NCBI GenBank assembly: GCA_003153215.1
Contig: PLXL01000023.1
Coordinates: forward strand, 238 to 7,196
From: Candidatus Dormiibacterota bacterium
GTDB lineage: Bacteria; Chloroflexota; Dormibacteria; Aeolococcales; Aeolococcaceae
DNA length: 6,959 bases
Direction: 5' to 3'
Shown here in pieces: positions 6,502 through 6,959 of the stretch. A program made the translations under genes and the position numbers. Numbering within the stretch: position 1 is the first letter of the stretch; the number at the start of each line of letters is the position of its first letter. The notes below the pieces were generated by a model that saw nothing but the letters and a program-made list of their open reading frames with translations, had not been told where the DNA came from and made no database searches.

Positions 6502-6651
6502 GGCCAGCGCCTCGGCGATCTTGGCGGTCAGTCGCTCCTGAAGCTATGGACGTCGAGAGAAGAGGTCGACCACCCGGGGCAGCATGCACAGACCCACGAT
6601 CCTACCGCGTGGCAGGTGGGCGATGGCGCCCCGGCCGTGGAAGGGCAGTCC
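6502..6651 (-). pseudogene. folE: GTP cyclohydrolase I remnant with an amber stop
   Basis: One minus-strand frame reads GLPFHGRGAIAHLPRGRIVG, then LCMLPRVVDLFSRRP, a TAG at 6544-6546, and LQERLTAKIAEALAG. This matches the central-to-late part of FolE, where the family has (L/I)PFxGxxHVAYxPxGxVIGLSKLxRxVxxFAxRxQVQERLTxQIxxAL. The stop replaces the Gln of RPQVQERLT, a CAG to TAG change. The N-terminal helices, the zinc ligands of the CEHH motif just before the fragment, and the C-terminal His/Cys region are all missing, so about 50 of roughly 190-220 residues survive. FolE makes dihydroneopterin triphosphate for folate and pterins, which this piece cannot do. It ends where the large phosphorylase-like gene begins, so that gene's start and ribosome-binding region are built from folE debris. 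Confidence 0.75.
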
Positions 6652-6666
6652 CTCCGTGCCCGTCCG

Positions 6667-6688
6667 CCCGCCCCGCCTCCCCTCGCCC
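6667..6688 (-). other. G-quadruplex-type motif on the minus strand
   Basis: Read on the minus strand, four runs of three or four G are separated by loops of 3, 4 and 1 bases (C runs at 6667-6669, 6671-6674, 6679-6682 and 6686-6688 on the plus strand). This fits the G3+N1-7 rule. It lies about 170 bp upstream of the large gene's start. In a GC-rich genome such runs can be coincidental. Confidence 0.35.
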
Positions 6689-6720
6689 GCTTCCGTCTCC
6701 GCCATGGCCGTTAACGCGAC

Positions 6721-6744
6721 GAGGGCGCCCCGAGGGGCGCCCTC
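6721..6744 (-). terminator. GC-rich perfect hairpin downstream of the small basic gene
   Basis: GAGGGCGCCCC (6721-6731) and GGGGCGCCCTC (6734-6744) are perfect complements around a 2-nt centre, folding as a 10-bp stem with a 4-nt CGAG loop. It begins 22 bp after the small gene's stop. No T run follows on either strand, so it is a weak intrinsic terminator at best, but its position and perfection argue for transcript ending or 3' end protection. Confidence 0.6.
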
Positions 6745-6766
6745 TGCGTCGGCGCGGCGACCGCGC

Positions 6767-6862
6767 CTAGCTGGCCCGCCGCTGCCAGCGGGTCTTCTTG
6801 AGCATCTTCTTGTGCTTGTGCTTGCGCATGGCCTTGCGCCGTTTCTTGATGACCGAGCCCAC
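6767..6862 (-). CDS. 31-aa AURKAIP1/COX24-domain (bS22-like) small basic protein
   Basis: GTG at 6862 opens a 31-codon gene. The protein begins MGSVIKKRRKAMRKHKHKK and ends MLKKTRWQRRAS. About half the residues are Lys, Arg or His. The MGSVIKKRRK opening, the (R/K)KHKHKKxLxxTR core and the QRR end match the short AURKAIP1/COX24-domain proteins of bacteria, which in mycobacteria are the small-subunit ribosomal protein bS22. A role at the ribosome is inferred from that family. The start is secure because GGAGAGG lies five bases upstream. An ATG at 6876 is in another frame. The full length agrees with the 30-35 residues usual for the family, and no disruption is seen. The gene is well below usual gene-finder cut-offs. 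A GC-rich hairpin follows its stop, suggesting its own transcript. Confidence 0.85.
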   Translation of the reverse strand: MGSVIKKRRKAMRKHKHKKMLKKTRWQRRAS

Positions 6863-6879
6863 GAGAGCCTCTCCATGCG

Positions 6880-6940
6880 GGCGGCAATTCCGCCGCTCAT
6901 CCGGCAATGATTGATCCTATGTCAGCGGGGGCCGACTATA
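6880..6940 (-). promoter_or_regulatory. putative promoter and 5' hairpin of the small basic gene
   Basis: Reading the minus strand, TATAGT (6940-6935) is a good -10 candidate, but its -35 would fall at or beyond the window edge. Between it and the gene, GGCGG/CCGCC (6880-6884 and 6890-6894, 5-nt loop) forms a small hairpin just upstream of the ribosome-binding site. Both are suggestive only. The remaining bases to 6959 show no gene. Confidence 0.25.
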
Positions 6941-6959
6941 CGCGCTCCTCGGGATCGCC

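Noticed and set aside
6544..6900. 118-codon minus-strand ORF starting at 6900
   Set aside because: It runs out of frame through the 31-aa gene and the terminator hairpin before entering the folE fragment, so it is not a single gene.
1..6959. CRISPR array, tRNA or rRNA
   Set aside because: No regularly spaced repeats, no T-loop/cloverleaf pattern and no conserved rRNA segments were seen on either strand.

Overview
The window is 6,959 bp of GC-rich bacterial DNA. It has strongly GC-biased third codon positions, GTG starts and weak Shine-Dalgarno sites. No rRNA, tRNA or CRISPR array is visible. The style resembles uncultivated soil or sediment lineages such as Rokubacteria/Methylomirabilota or other high-GC phyla, but this is an impression and no marker gene here settles it.

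Layout. Positions 41-762 (minus) hold a broken alpha/beta hydrolase gene. Just upstream of it, 774-935 (minus) is an orphan open frame that looks like the last 50 or so codons of another gene. A probable class I SAM-dependent methyltransferase lies at 1155-1889 (plus), preceded by a 17-codon leader ORF whose stop overlaps its start. Next comes a toxin-antitoxin patch. A MazF toxin C-terminus without its front half (2062-2205, minus) sits directly upstream of an intact ribbon-helix-helix antitoxin and PIN-domain toxin pair (vapBC-type, 2239-2872, plus). A palindrome overlaps the antitoxin start codon. Positions 2873-3056 separate convergent genes and contain hairpins plus a 118-bp imperfect palindrome bounded by CTAG (2943-3060), which may be a MITE-like element or a terminator.

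The right half is dominated by one 1,147-aa minus-strand gene (3057-6500). Its domain order and motifs resemble the GH94/GH149/GH161 inverting glycoside phosphorylases, but its motifs are divergent, so the substrate is unknown. Immediately upstream is a relic of GTP cyclohydrolase I (folE, 6502-6651, minus) interrupted by an amber codon. Beyond a GC-rich hairpin, a 31-codon gene (6767-6862, minus) encodes a very basic AURKAIP1/COX24 (bS22-like) protein.

The genes do not form one pathway. The window reads as an accessory or decaying region in which at least three recognisable genes survive only as fragments (hydrolase, mazF, folE), next to a selfish TA module, a palindromic element and an uncharacterised carbohydrate-active enzyme. 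I see no clear new multi-gene system. The most novel item is the large phosphorylase-like protein.
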